Below are positions 16,216 through 23,195 of a DNA stretch of 64,000 nt, in pieces. Both the position numbers and the translations under genes were made by a program. A model generated the notes under the pieces. That model did no database searches. It saw only the letters and a program-made list of their open reading frames with translations, and was not told the origin of the DNA. The DNA is taken from contig CABJAN010000005.1 in assembly GCA_902363515.1 (NCBI GenBank), positions 116,751 to 180,750 of the forward strand. The letters run 5' to 3'. The DNA comes from Bacillota bacterium (GTDB lineage: Bacteria; Bacillota; Clostridia; Lachnospirales; Lachnospiraceae). Position 1 is the stretch's first letter; every line of letters starts with the position of its first letter.

Positions 16216-17097
16216 TTGCACTTTACAGGAAGAACATGGCGACCACCTTATGAAGCAAGTTCCTTTATTGTACAAGTAACGTCTGGTTGTACACATAACA
16301 AATGCAGTTTTTGCAGCCTGTATAAAAATGAGTGCTTCCGTATGTCGCCATTAGAAGAATTTAAAGAGGACTTAGCAGAGCTGGCAAGTTATCAGCCTAC
16401 TGCAAGACGTATTTTTTTAACAGGTGCAAATCCTTTTGTGATGAGTTATGAAAATTTAGCAGAACGGGCATTGCTTATTCATGACTATTTTGTAGAATGT
16501 CAGACGATTGCTATGTTTTCCAGTATTCGTGATATAAAAAATAAAAAGGTATGGCAGTTAAGAAGGCTTCGGAGCTTAGGCATTAACGGAATCAGTATTG
16601 GTACGGAATCGGGCGATAACAGCACTTTGCTTTTAGCAAATAAGGGCTACACTGCAAAGGACTTGATTGAACAATGCAGAAAATTAGACGAGGCAGGAAT
16701 TGAATACTATTTTGTATATATGACAGGACTTGCCGGAAAAGGAAACAGTTATCGAAATGCTGTCAATAGTGCGAAAGTATTCAGTAAAGTAAATCCGCGT
16801 TTTATTTCTGTAGATTCATTAACACTATTCCCCGATACAGAATTGTATCGAATGGCACAGGAAAGGAAATTTATTCCTGCGGGAGAAAAAGAGCGGTTAG
16901 AAGAATTACAGACATTTATTAAGCACTTGCAGATACGAACCCATTTATTTGCAAACTCTGTTTCTAATTTTTATCCAACCACTGCTTTTCTCCCAAAAGA
17001 ACGTGATAGAATCATAAGTGAACTGCAATATATTATAGATACAGTCAGCGAAGAAGAAATGCAGGAATACAGAAGAAATCTTCATAGGCTGGGATAA
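16216..17097 (+). CDS. Radical SAM protein (paralog 2)
   Basis: 293 aa, starting at TTG 16216, 7 nt after AAAGGAGGAA; no ATG is nearby and the opening HFTGRTWRPPYEASS aligns with paralog 1's HYTGTIWRPPYEASS, which fixes the start. Cluster cysteines are SGCTHNKCSFCSLYK (CX4CX2C). FLTGANPF, GISIGTESGDNST and FVYMTGLAGKGNSYRNA align with paralog 1 through the whole length, so the pair arose by tandem duplication and diverged. Placed 15 nt after paralog 1 and cotranscribed. Function unknown; regulation by HxlR suggests a stress-linked role. Confidence 0.88.
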   Translation: MHFTGRTWRPPYEASSFIVQVTSGCTHNKCSFCSLYKNECFRMSPLEEFKEDLAELASYQPTARRIFLTGANPFVMSYENLAERALLIHDYFVECQTIAMFSSIRDIKNKKVWQLRRLRSLGINGISIGTESGDNSTLLLANKGYTAKDLIEQCRKLDEAGIEYYFVYMTGLAGKGNSYRNAVNSAKVFSKVNPRFISVDSLTLFPDTELYRMAQERKFIPAGEKERLEELQTFIKHLQIRTHLFANSVSNFYPTTAFLPKERDRIISELQYIIDTVSEEEMQEYRRNLHRLG

Positions 17098-17179
17098 GGT
17101 TAATATGCCGTCCAGCGGTAATAAAAAACTGTTATTGCTACAGCAGAGTTTTCATGCGCTCAATTAAGATATGGATTGC

Positions 17180-17217
17180 CAAACGCCTATGCGGTTTTAC
17201 GCCTGCATGGGCGTTTG
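17180..17217 (+). other. Strong leader-type hairpin upstream of acetyltransferase remnant
   Basis: A 13-bp stem (CAAACGCCTATGC with GCATGGGCGTTTG, one T-G wobble) and a 12-nt loop. It lies just upstream of the decayed acetyltransferase and resembles attenuator hairpins ahead of antibiotic-resistance genes. No T-run follows. Confidence 0.5.
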
Positions 17218-17250
17218 CTGTAATAGCCCTCTACTGGGAAGAAAGGGGAA

Positions 17251-17579
17251 GAATTTTTTGAGGAATGGAATCTTGAAAAGGAAAAAGTGACAGAGGCATG
17301 GGACAATAGAGGAGATATTGTAATTGGAAATGATGTCTGGATTGGCTATGAAGCTGTCATATTATCAGGAGTCACCATTGGAGATGGAGCAATTATAGGA
17401 ACAAGAGCAGTTGTTACAAAAGATGTGCCGCCATATACGATTGTGGAGGGGTTCCGGCAAAGCCAATACGAAAACGATTTGATGAAATGGTGATCAAAGA
17501 ATTGTTAAAGATAAAGTGGTGGGATTGGACGAAAGAGAAGGTTGAAATAATTCATAAGAACATGATCTATAAAACTTGA
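17251..17579 (+). pseudogene. Remnant of Vat/CatB-type xenobiotic acetyltransferase
   Basis: Only the C-terminal part of a left-handed beta-helix (hexapeptide-repeat) acetyltransferase remains. Starting in frame near 17251 it reads [19 protein letters not shown] then [19 protein letters not shown] and [17 protein letters not shown], all diagnostic of streptogramin/chloramphenicol acetyltransferases. At about 17448 one base is missing: the expected GG(V/I)PAKPIRKRF continues in the +1 frame and runs to TGA 17577, with KWWDWTKEK. The upstream frame is closed by a stop at 17224. So the gene lost its N-terminal half, including the catalytic loop, and then frameshifted; a small GTG-initiated ORF (17287-17493) is not a functional gene. 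Its degraded state suggests an acquired resistance gene in decay. Confidence 0.85.
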
Positions 17580-17618
17580 CGGTGTAAAGATTGAAAGGTA
17601 TACTGTTTACAGTGTAAA
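17576..17618 (+). promoter_or_regulatory. TetR-gene promoter with autoregulatory operator
   Basis: TTGACG (17576-17581), 17-nt spacer, TATACT (17599-17604): close to consensus. The palindrome TTTACA-G-TGTAAA (17606-17618) sits just after the -10, and another TGTAAA half-site is in the spacer (17583-17588). The arrangement suggests autorepression by the TetR protein encoded downstream. Confidence 0.75.
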
Positions 17619-17633
17619 GTTTGGAGGTGGAAA

Positions 17634-18239
17634 ATGAAACAAACAACCTATCATCATAAAAATTTGAGAAATGAATTGATTGAGAAAGGGATTGAATTAG
17701 TAGAAGAATATGGTATGCAGCAACTTTCTTTGCGAAAGGTAGCGCAGGCATGTAATGTGAGCCATGCTGCGCCATACAGTCATTTTAAGAACAAAGACGA
17801 TTTGATTTTGGCAATGCAGAGTTATATAACAGATCAGTTTACGGAACGATTGCAGGATGTGATTGCGAAGCATTCCGGAAAACCTGAGTTTTTACTGAAA
17901 TTTGGAAAGGCATACGTTTTATTTTTTCTTCAGAATCCCCACTATTTTTCCTTTTTATTTACCAAAGGTAAAATGCAGATCAATTTAGATATTCAAGGGG
18001 AAAGTGAAGAAGACTATCAGCCATTTTCGATATATAGAAAACAGGTAATGAAACTGCTTGCTCCATTGGAACTTTCAGAAGAAAAGAAACAAGACTATAT
18101 CATTGCATTATTCGCTTATATTCATGGACTTACCTCTTTGGCAACGCTTCAAAATGTAAAATATGCCTCAGAATGGGAAGAGAAAATAGAAGATTTGATT
18201 TGCACATTTTCGGTGGGAAATGAGGTGACACCGTGTTAG
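17634..18239 (+). CDS. TetR/AcrR-family transcriptional regulator
   Basis: 201 aa. N-terminal HTH: LRNELIEKGIELVEEYGMQQLSLRKVAQACNVSHAAPYSHFKNKDDL contains the whole TetR three-helix DNA-binding motif (residues about 10-56). The C-terminal half, with PHYFSFLF and IHGLTSLA, resembles the WHG-type TetR_C domain. Start ATG 17634 after TTTGGAGGTGG. It overlaps the flavodoxin/ferredoxin gene by 7 bp, so both are made together and the redox protein is the likely main target, along with the regulator's own promoter. Inducer unknown. Confidence 0.9.
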   Translation: MKQTTYHHKNLRNELIEKGIELVEEYGMQQLSLRKVAQACNVSHAAPYSHFKNKDDLILAMQSYITDQFTERLQDVIAKHSGKPEFLLKFGKAYVLFFLQNPHYFSFLFTKGKMQINLDIQGESEEDYQPFSIYRKQVMKLLAPLELSEEKKQDYIIALFAYIHGLTSLATLQNVKYASEWEEKIEDLICTFSVGNEVTPC

Positions 18240-18988
18240 GAATTTATTTTAGTGGAACCGGAAATACAGAATATTGTGTGAAATTGTTATCTTCATTTTT
18301 GGAAGAAATGGAAACAGTTCCTTTAGAAAATCCATGGGCGGCTAAAAAGTTGGAAGAGAATGATACGATTATATTTGGTTATCCGGTACAATTTTCCAAT
18401 ATACCGTATTTCGTTCGGACATTTATAGAGGAGAATGGTGAAATCTGGAAAGGGAAAAAGGTTCTTTGCTTAGCTACAATGGGAGCTTTTAGTGGAGATG
18501 GCGCTGGATGTGCTGCAAGGTTACTGGAAAAGAAAGGGGCAGTGATCTTAGGCGGAGTACATGTGAAAATGCCTGATTCTGTATGCGACAGTCCATTGTT
18601 GAAAAAATCATTTGAGGAGAATCAACAGCTTGTGGAAAAAGCTACTGAAAAGATTGAAAAAGTCGCTTCAGATATAAAAAGGCAGATATATCCGAAAGAG
18701 GGGCTGTCTTTTTTGGCACATGTGATTGGATTGTTTGGACAAAGGCTTTGGTTCTATCATAAAACAAGAGCATCTACTAAAAATCTGAATATTCATGAGA
18801 ACTGTAATGGTTGTGGGATATGTGCTCAAAACTGTCCGACACAGAATCTTTCGCTGCTTGACGGAAAGGCAGTTGCAGGGAATCAGTGTACGATGTGCTA
18901 CCGGTGTATTAGTAAATGCCCGCAAAAGGCAATCACACTTTTAGGGAAGACAGTGGTTGAGCAGCACATTATAACAAAGTATGTATAG
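18233..18988 (+). CDS. EFR1-type flavodoxin-ferredoxin fusion protein
   Basis: 251 aa from GTG 18233, overlapping the tetR stop. Residues 1-155 are flavodoxin-like: GIYFSGTGNTEYC is the FMN phosphate loop, followed by GYPVQFSNIPYFV and LATMGAFSGDGAG. Residues about 185-240 hold two [4Fe-4S] motifs, CNGCGICAQNCP and CTMCYRCISKCP, as in bacterial ferredoxins. Such EFR1-family proteins move electrons between flavin and FeS partners in anaerobes, but specific partners are unknown. The coupling to TetR suggests induction by a small molecule. No membrane segment beyond a short hydrophobic stretch near LAHVIGLFG. Confidence 0.85.
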   Translation: MLGIYFSGTGNTEYCVKLLSSFLEEMETVPLENPWAAKKLEENDTIIFGYPVQFSNIPYFVRTFIEENGEIWKGKKVLCLATMGAFSGDGAGCAARLLEKKGAVILGGVHVKMPDSVCDSPLLKKSFEENQQLVEKATEKIEKVASDIKRQIYPKEGLSFLAHVIGLFGQRLWFYHKTRASTKNLNIHENCNGCGICAQNCPTQNLSLLDGKAVAGNQCTMCYRCISKCPQKAITLLGKTVVEQHIITKYV

Positions 18989-19007
18989 ACAGACTTGAAA
19001 TGCAGAA

Positions 19008-19052
19008 AGAGCAATAGTCAGTCCAAATGAATTTTCGGCTGATTATTGCTCT
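19008..19052. terminator. Hairpin between convergent ferredoxin and lipase genes
   Basis: A stem of about 15 bp (AGAGCAATAGTCAGTCC with GGCTGATTATTGCTCT, one wobble and one bulge). On the minus strand TTTCTGCATTTC follows, so it may serve as terminator for the lipase gene; on the plus strand there is no T-run. Confidence 0.5.
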
Positions 19053-19102
19053 GAATCCGAATTGCGTTTGCGGAGCAGTTTCCAGGATATAATGGGTGAC
19101 TT

Positions 19103-20026
19103 TTATAAATTTTCATCCATAAAAGCAATAATCCCGGCTTCTACTTCATCTTTGATAGCTGCATAATTATGGATTTCATGACGGTAGCCAGAGTACAGTT
19201 TGGTTCTTACCTTATGTCCTGTAGCCCGCAGCCAGTTGGATACCTGGTATACACCCTCACCATATTCTCCAACAGGATCCATATCTCCTGCAATGTTATA
19301 GATGGGAAGTGAGGTGGGGACTTTTTCTGCCCATTGGGTTCCAAGGATAACAGACATCATCTGGGTGAAATCATACATGGACTGATTGTTTACAGGTTTT
19401 GTAAAAGCATCAAAGGGATCGGCTGCATGGTCCTGCTGTACATAAGGGTCAGCGCAGATCCACTCATTTCCAATTTTCACTTCTCCACAATATTCGCACA
19501 TCCATCCCATAAGTGAACCTGTGATGTTGGGGTCGGCTTCTTTTCCTTTTCCTTCATCAATGAGTTTTTTCAGAGTGGCAGCGCCTTCTTCAGCATGGCG
19601 GAATACACCACAGGTTCCACAGAGGGTAACACCATTTAATTCATTACCGTATTTTGCTATATAGTCTCTGGCAATCATAGAGCCCATGCTGTGACCGAAC
19701 AGGAAATAAGGAAGATTTGGATATTTTTCTTTTACAAGATTTGTGAGGGTATGTTCATCTTCCATCATGGTATGCACACCTTTGTCACCCCAGTCGCCCC
19801 AGGTATTGTTTTTCAATGCAGTTTTTCCATGACCCACATGGTCATCAGCAGCAACAATGTAACCTGCATCTATAAATTTCACAATCATATGCAGATATCT
19901 CCTGGAATGTTCTCCGAATCCATGGATAATTTGTACGATACCTTTTGGTTTTGCCGCTGGAACATAAATCCATCCGTATACAGTATCTCTTTCATTAAAA
20001 GACTTAAAATTCACTTCGTGTAACAT
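19103..20026 (-). CDS. Alpha/beta hydrolase (serine aminopeptidase S33 / monoacylglycerol-lipase-like)
   Basis: 307 aa from ATG 20026, 6 nt after GGGAGGT. A longer reading from 20116 runs through a near-consensus promoter and is rejected. Domain features: IVQIIHGFGEHSRRY (oxyanion HG), DHVGHGKT, nucleophile elbow FGHSMGSMIARDY, an alpha-helical cap, Asp in AGDMDPVG and catalytic His in YSGYRHEIHNY. This is the lysophospholipase/monoacylglycerol lipase branch; no signal peptide, so cytoplasmic. Substrate not predictable. Confidence 0.87.
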   Translation of the reverse strand: MLHEVNFKSFNERDTVYGWIYVPAAKPKGIVQIIHGFGEHSRRYLHMIVKFIDAGYIVAADDHVGHGKTALKNNTWGDWGDKGVHTMMEDEHTLTNLVKEKYPNLPYFLFGHSMGSMIARDYIAKYGNELNGVTLCGTCGVFRHAEEGAATLKKLIDEGKGKEADPNITGSLMGWMCEYCGEVKIGNEWICADPYVQQDHAADPFDAFTKPVNNQSMYDFTQMMSVILGTQWAEKVPTSLPIYNIAGDMDPVGEYGEGVYQVSNWLRATGHKVRTKLYSGYRHEIHNYAAIKDEVEAGIIAFMDENL

Positions 20027-20057
20027 GAAAGCACCTCCCATACATTTTGATAATTTC

Positions 20058-20086
20058 ATTGTAGAAGTATCTGTTTTCAAAGTCAA
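20058..20086 (-). promoter_or_regulatory. Promoter of the alpha/beta hydrolase gene
   Basis: Minus strand TTGACT (20081-20086), 17-nt spacer, TACAAT (20058-20063), 31 nt before ATG 20026. Confidence 0.8.
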
Positions 20087-20109
20087 GAAAAAGAAAGCAG
20101 ATTTCAGGA

Positions 20110-20138
20110 TAGACAAGAAATGAAAAATGGAGTATGAT
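20110..20138 (+). promoter_or_regulatory. Promoter of the GNAT pair
   Basis: TAGACA (20110-20115), 17-nt spacer, TATGAT (20133-20138). Transcription would begin near 20145, after the alternative GTG at 20141, supporting the ATG at 20183. Confidence 0.7.
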
Positions 20139-20182
20139 AAGTGTATAAAATTTCGGATTCAAAGGAAAGGAACATACAGCAT

Positions 20183-20686
20183 ATGGAGAGGACAGAGCAT
20201 TTGGACAGCATCCGTTTGATTACAGAAAAGGATGACGTACAGCTTGCAGATATTATCAGAAAAAATCTGGAAAAATTTCACCTGGATATTCCGGGAACCG
20301 TATATTTTGATTCTCAGCTAGACCATTTAAGCAGTTCTTACACTGCAAATCCAGAGAAAAGGGCGTATTTTGTTGTGGAAGATCCTACAGGAAAGGTTCT
20401 TGGAGGTATTGGCATAGATGAATTTCCGGGATTTGCAAGGTGTGCTGAAATACAGAAGTTGTATCTGTCAGATGAAGCAAAGGGAAAAGGACTTGGAAAA
20501 GCATTGATGGAAGCCGCAGAAGGGTATGCGGTTCAGGCTGGCTATGAGAGACTGTATTTAGAAACACATACAAATCTGGAGGCTGCAATACATTTGTATG
20601 AAAAATCAGGATTTCATAAGATTCAAAAGCCAGGAGAAGTGCAACACAGCACCATGAATTTGTTTTTTATGAAGGAGCTAACATGA
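20183..20686 (+). CDS. GNAT-family N-acetyltransferase
   Basis: 167 aa. Acetyl-CoA-dependent N-acetyltransferase. Motif A (acetyl-CoA pyrophosphate loop) is seen as IQKLYLSDEAKGKGLGKALM (Q/RxxGxG/A form), and motif B as RLYLETHTNLEAAIHLYEKSGFHKI. Start ATG 20183 lies downstream of AAAGGAAAGGAAC. Overlaps the next acetyltransferase by 4 bp (ATGA), so the two are coupled. The amine substrate is unknown; the overall look is like small PhnO/YjhB-type GNATs. Confidence 0.85.
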   Translation: MERTEHLDSIRLITEKDDVQLADIIRKNLEKFHLDIPGTVYFDSQLDHLSSSYTANPEKRAYFVVEDPTGKVLGGIGIDEFPGFARCAEIQKLYLSDEAKGKGLGKALMEAAEGYAVQAGYERLYLETHTNLEAAIHLYEKSGFHKIQKPGEVQHSTMNLFFMKELT

Positions 20687-21210
20687 TTGAAACAAAGAAT
20701 CTTATTTTAGATAAAGCAAAATTTTCAGACTGGAAAGAGATGTATGAGAATGTCTGGTCAAGACCAGAAAGCGCAAGATATATGGCATGGAAGGTTACAA
20801 CAACGCAAGAGGATGCAAAGCTGAGAATTATGCGAACCATAGAATTTCAAAATAACCATGATGTCTATATAGTTTATGAAAAGAAAAGTGGCAAAGCGAT
20901 TGGATTCGCAGGAGTAGAAAAGATAAAACCTTTTGTGTACCAGGAGACAGGAATCTGTTTGGGACCGGATTATGTGGGAAAAGGATTTGGAACCCAGATT
21001 TTGGAAGCGTTGATTCAATATTGCAAACAAGAATTTGACGCAAAAAAATTCTTTTATTCCACAAGAAAAGAAAATGAAGCATCTAACAGACTGGCAAAGA
21101 AGTTTGGATTCACCTTGGTTTCTTCGGAAAAGAAAATAGATAACAGGAATGGACAGGTTTATGAATTATTGAAATATAATCTGGACTATTCTTTTCCTTC
21201 TATGAGATAA
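20683..21210 (+). CDS. GNAT-family N-acetyltransferase, RimJ/RimL-like
   Basis: 175 aa. It begins MIETKNLILDKAKFSDW, the usual opening of RimJ/RimL-type GNATs, and has the acetyl-CoA loop GICLGPDYVGKGFGTQIL and the later FYSTRKENEASNRLAKKFGF (motif B). These enzymes acetylate protein N-termini, aminoglycosides or small amines; no basis to choose. Its 3' end overlaps the convergent XRE regulator by 25 bp. Confidence 0.87.
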   Translation: MIETKNLILDKAKFSDWKEMYENVWSRPESARYMAWKVTTTQEDAKLRIMRTIEFQNNHDVYIVYEKKSGKAIGFAGVEKIKPFVYQETGICLGPDYVGKGFGTQILEALIQYCKQEFDAKKFFYSTRKENEASNRLAKKFGFTLVSSEKKIDNRNGQVYELLKYNLDYSFPSMR

Positions 21211-21434
21211 TCATAAGAAACCTGAAAAATCTCAGTCAGAGCTTTCAATTCGATATCTGTAACATAACGCTTATTTGTTTCGATTCTGGTAATTACATTT
21301 TTATCCATATCATATCCATTCAGTTGAAGCTGGTAGGCCAAGAGCCGCTGTGACATATGATGTTGGCGGCGGAGTTCTATGAGCCTTTGACCTATCAGAT
21401 TTTTTTCGCCGGTAGCTGTTTTTGGTTTTGGCAT
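21186..21434 (-). CDS. XRE-family helix-turn-helix regulator
   Basis: 82 aa from ATG 21434 after AGGAGGGATAAAAGAT; the longer reading to 21581 has no RBS and crosses the repeat element. HTH: LIGQRLIELRRQHHMSQRLLAYQLQLNGYDMDKNVITRIE (residues about 13-52), then a C-terminal helix pair (YVTDIELKALTEIFQVSYDYLI) as in small XRE/Cro repressors. Its upstream region is the 65-bp repeat with terminal inverted repeats, beyond which lie the VbhA-Fic genes on the other strand. It could regulate that pair, itself, or the second repeat copy at 33.6 kb. Confidence 0.85.
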   Translation of the reverse strand: MPKPKTATGEKNLIGQRLIELRRQHHMSQRLLAYQLQLNGYDMDKNVITRIETNKRYVTDIELKALTEIFQVSYDYLIEGKE

Positions 21435-21471
21435 ATCTTTTATCCCTCCTGAAAATAGTATGAACAAAACA

Positions 21472-21536
21472 GTCTCATTTTTTGCACTGTTTATTTTACA
21501 TGGGATTGAGCATTTGAAAGGTTGTAAAAATGAGAC
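21472..21536. repeat. 65-bp element with terminal inverted repeats, copy A
   Basis: Ends are 11-bp inverted repeats GTCTCATTTTT / AAAAATGAGAC. The left 24 nt (GTCTCATTTTTTGCACTGTT...) and the right 20 nt (GTTGTAAAAATGAGACAAAA) recur at 33648-33716 with only a few differences, while the centre differs. It lies between the divergent XRE and VbhA-Fic genes. Confidence 0.7.
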
Positions 21537-21619
21537 AAAATAAAGTTGTAGTGAATTGTGTGGATATTGCTTTCGAAACATGGTACAATAATAAAAATAG
21601 TAGAAAGGGGAACGGTATT

Positions 21620-21790
21620 ATGCTGGTAAGTGCAGACAAAAAATGGGATTATGCTCTTGGAATCATTAAAGTGGATGGATTAGAACCGTCTCCAGAGTTT
21701 AAAAATTTGATTGCAAAAGAAAAACGCGGTGAGATGACTACAGATGATATGAGAAAAGTTTTAGATAAAAAATATAAAATGAAGAAGTAG
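21620..21790 (+). CDS. VbhA-family antitoxin
   Basis: 56 aa from ATG 21620 after AAAGGGGAAC; a longer in-frame reading from 21530 overlaps the repeat. The segment VDGLEPSPEFKNLIAKEKRG and the following EMTTDDMRKVLDKKY are the hallmark of VbhA-type antitoxins that insert an inhibitory helix next to the Fic active site. The inhibitory motif normally read as (S/T)xxxE(G/N) is degenerate here (IIKVDG, with Asp for Glu). It lies 10 nt before the fic gene, in the classical antitoxin-first order. Confidence 0.8.
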   Translation: MLVSADKKWDYALGIIKVDGLEPSPEFKNLIAKEKRGEMTTDDMRKVLDKKYKMKK

Positions 21791-21800
21791 GTGGGGGTTA

Positions 21801-22502
21801 ATGAGAGATCCATATGTGTATCCACATACAAACATTTTAAAAAATTTAGCCAATATACAAGATGAAGAAGAATTATCTTGTATGGAGGCTGAATATACCA
21901 GTTTACGACTTGCGGAACTTGTGACAAAAGAATCTGCAAGTCATTTTAATTTCCTGTCACTTTGTGATATGCATCGTTATATTTTTCAAGATGTTTACGA
22001 ATGGGCAGGGGAGATCAGGGTTATTGATATTGAAAAGGATGTTACCAATATTTTAGATGATATGAATAAGTTTTTATGGAAGGCATTGTCTGTTGCAGAA
22101 GCTTCCAGAATATTTTCAGAGTATTTAGCAAAACTTTGGCGTGTACATCCATATCGAGAAGGAAATACACGTACAATCATAACATTTTGCAGTCAATTTA
22201 TTGAAAGTAAGGGATTCTATGTGGACAGTGATTTGTTTAAAGATAATGCACAATATATGAGGACTGCGTTGGTGGCAGCAAATGCAATCTTTTCAGATTT
22301 AGGAGATAAAAGAAAGCCGGAATACTTGAATAGAATCGTGTTGGACGCTTTGGAACGTGGGCAGAAAATGAAAGATAGAGTTGCTGATGTAATTAAAATG
22401 GCTGGCTTTGATGCCACAGAGAAGGAGATACGGAAAATTATCTATTGGAACAGGCAGAAACATTGTGAAAGCAGCATACAAGAAGTAAAAATGTATTTGT
22501 AA
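21801..22502 (+). CDS. Fic-domain toxin (putative AMPylase)
   Basis: 233 aa. Fic enzymes transfer AMP (or other nucleotide parts) to protein hydroxyls; class I toxins are held by VbhA-type antitoxins. The active-site loop is HPYREGNTRT with catalytic His116, Glu120, Asn122 and Arg124; Tyr replaces the usual Phe and Thr123 replaces Gly, and the second Arg of the canonical GNGRxxR is missing (Ile/Thr). FQDVYEWAGEIR is the usual conserved upstream motif. About 45 C-terminal residues extend beyond the Fic core. Target unknown (gyrase/topo IV for VbhT-like toxins). Confidence 0.9.
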   Translation: MRDPYVYPHTNILKNLANIQDEEELSCMEAEYTSLRLAELVTKESASHFNFLSLCDMHRYIFQDVYEWAGEIRVIDIEKDVTNILDDMNKFLWKALSVAEASRIFSEYLAKLWRVHPYREGNTRTIITFCSQFIESKGFYVDSDLFKDNAQYMRTALVAANAIFSDLGDKRKPEYLNRIVLDALERGQKMKDRVADVIKMAGFDATEKEIRKIIYWNRQKHCESSIQEVKMYL

Positions 22503-22515
22503 AGGAATTTATAAC

Positions 22516-23190
22516 ATGAACGACAAACGATTACTAATCATAGAAGATGACACTGATTTAAGAGAAGGCCTGTCCTTTTCTTTTTCTTCTGATGGATATA
22601 GAGTGACAGAGGCGCCAACAAAAGCAGAGGGACTTAGGGAAATCAGGAAGAATGTTTATGATATGGTGCTTCTGGACTGCAATCTGCCGGATGGAACCGG
22701 ATTTGAATTATGCAGGGAGGTGCGTAGCTACAGCAGCATACCAATGGTGATGTTGACCGCCAGGGATACAGAACTGGATGAAATTCAGGCATTGGAACTG
22801 GGAGTTAATGACTATTTGTCCAAGCCTTTTTCTTTGGGAGTATTAAAAGCCAGGGTAAAGCGGATTCTTCAGGAAAAAGCAGAGACCTCCAGGATTGTCA
22901 CAGGTTCTTTAACCATTGATCAGAACACCTGCAAAGTGTGGAAACAGGGGGAGAAAATTCAGCTAAGTAAATTAGAATATCGTCTGCTTCTGTATTTCAT
23001 TGAAAATAAAAATCACATTCTTTCCAAGGAACAGATTTTAGAAAAAATATGGGACAGTGATGGAAAGTACGTGGATAACAATACGGTCTCTGTGAATATC
23101 AGCAGACTGCGGACAAAAATTGAAGAGGATGCATCCAGGCCTGCCAGAATTAAAACGGTACATGGAATTGGATATATCTGGAAGGAATAA
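22516..23190 (+). CDS. OmpR/PhoB-family response regulator
   Basis: 224 aa. Receiver domain (residues 1-120): acidic pocket IIEDD at 8-12, phosphoacceptor Asp54 in MVLLDCNLPDG, Thr in MLTARD and Lys in YLSKPFS. Winged-helix DNA-binding domain (about 130-222): LSKLEYRLLLYFIENKNHILSKEQI and VSVNISRLRTKIE with the wing KTVHGIGYIW. First gene of an RR-HK-ABC cluster, with only 5 nt to the kinase gene. It is expected to bind the Bce-like box at 24080-24095. Confidence 0.93.
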   Translation: MNDKRLLIIEDDTDLREGLSFSFSSDGYRVTEAPTKAEGLREIRKNVYDMVLLDCNLPDGTGFELCREVRSYSSIPMVMLTARDTELDEIQALELGVNDYLSKPFSLGVLKARVKRILQEKAETSRIVTGSLTIDQNTCKVWKQGEKIQLSKLEYRLLLYFIENKNHILSKEQILEKIWDSDGKYVDNNTVSVNISRLRTKIEEDASRPARIKTVHGIGYIWKE

Positions 23191-23195
23191 AAATT

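Noticed and set aside
17287..17493. Small acetyltransferase ORF as a functional gene
   Set aside because: It lacks the N-terminal half and catalytic region and is frameshifted before the usual C-terminus, so it is a remnant.
21472..21536. Insertion sequence or CRISPR repeat
   Set aside because: Only two copies, no transposase and no regular spacing. It was kept as a short inverted-repeat element only.
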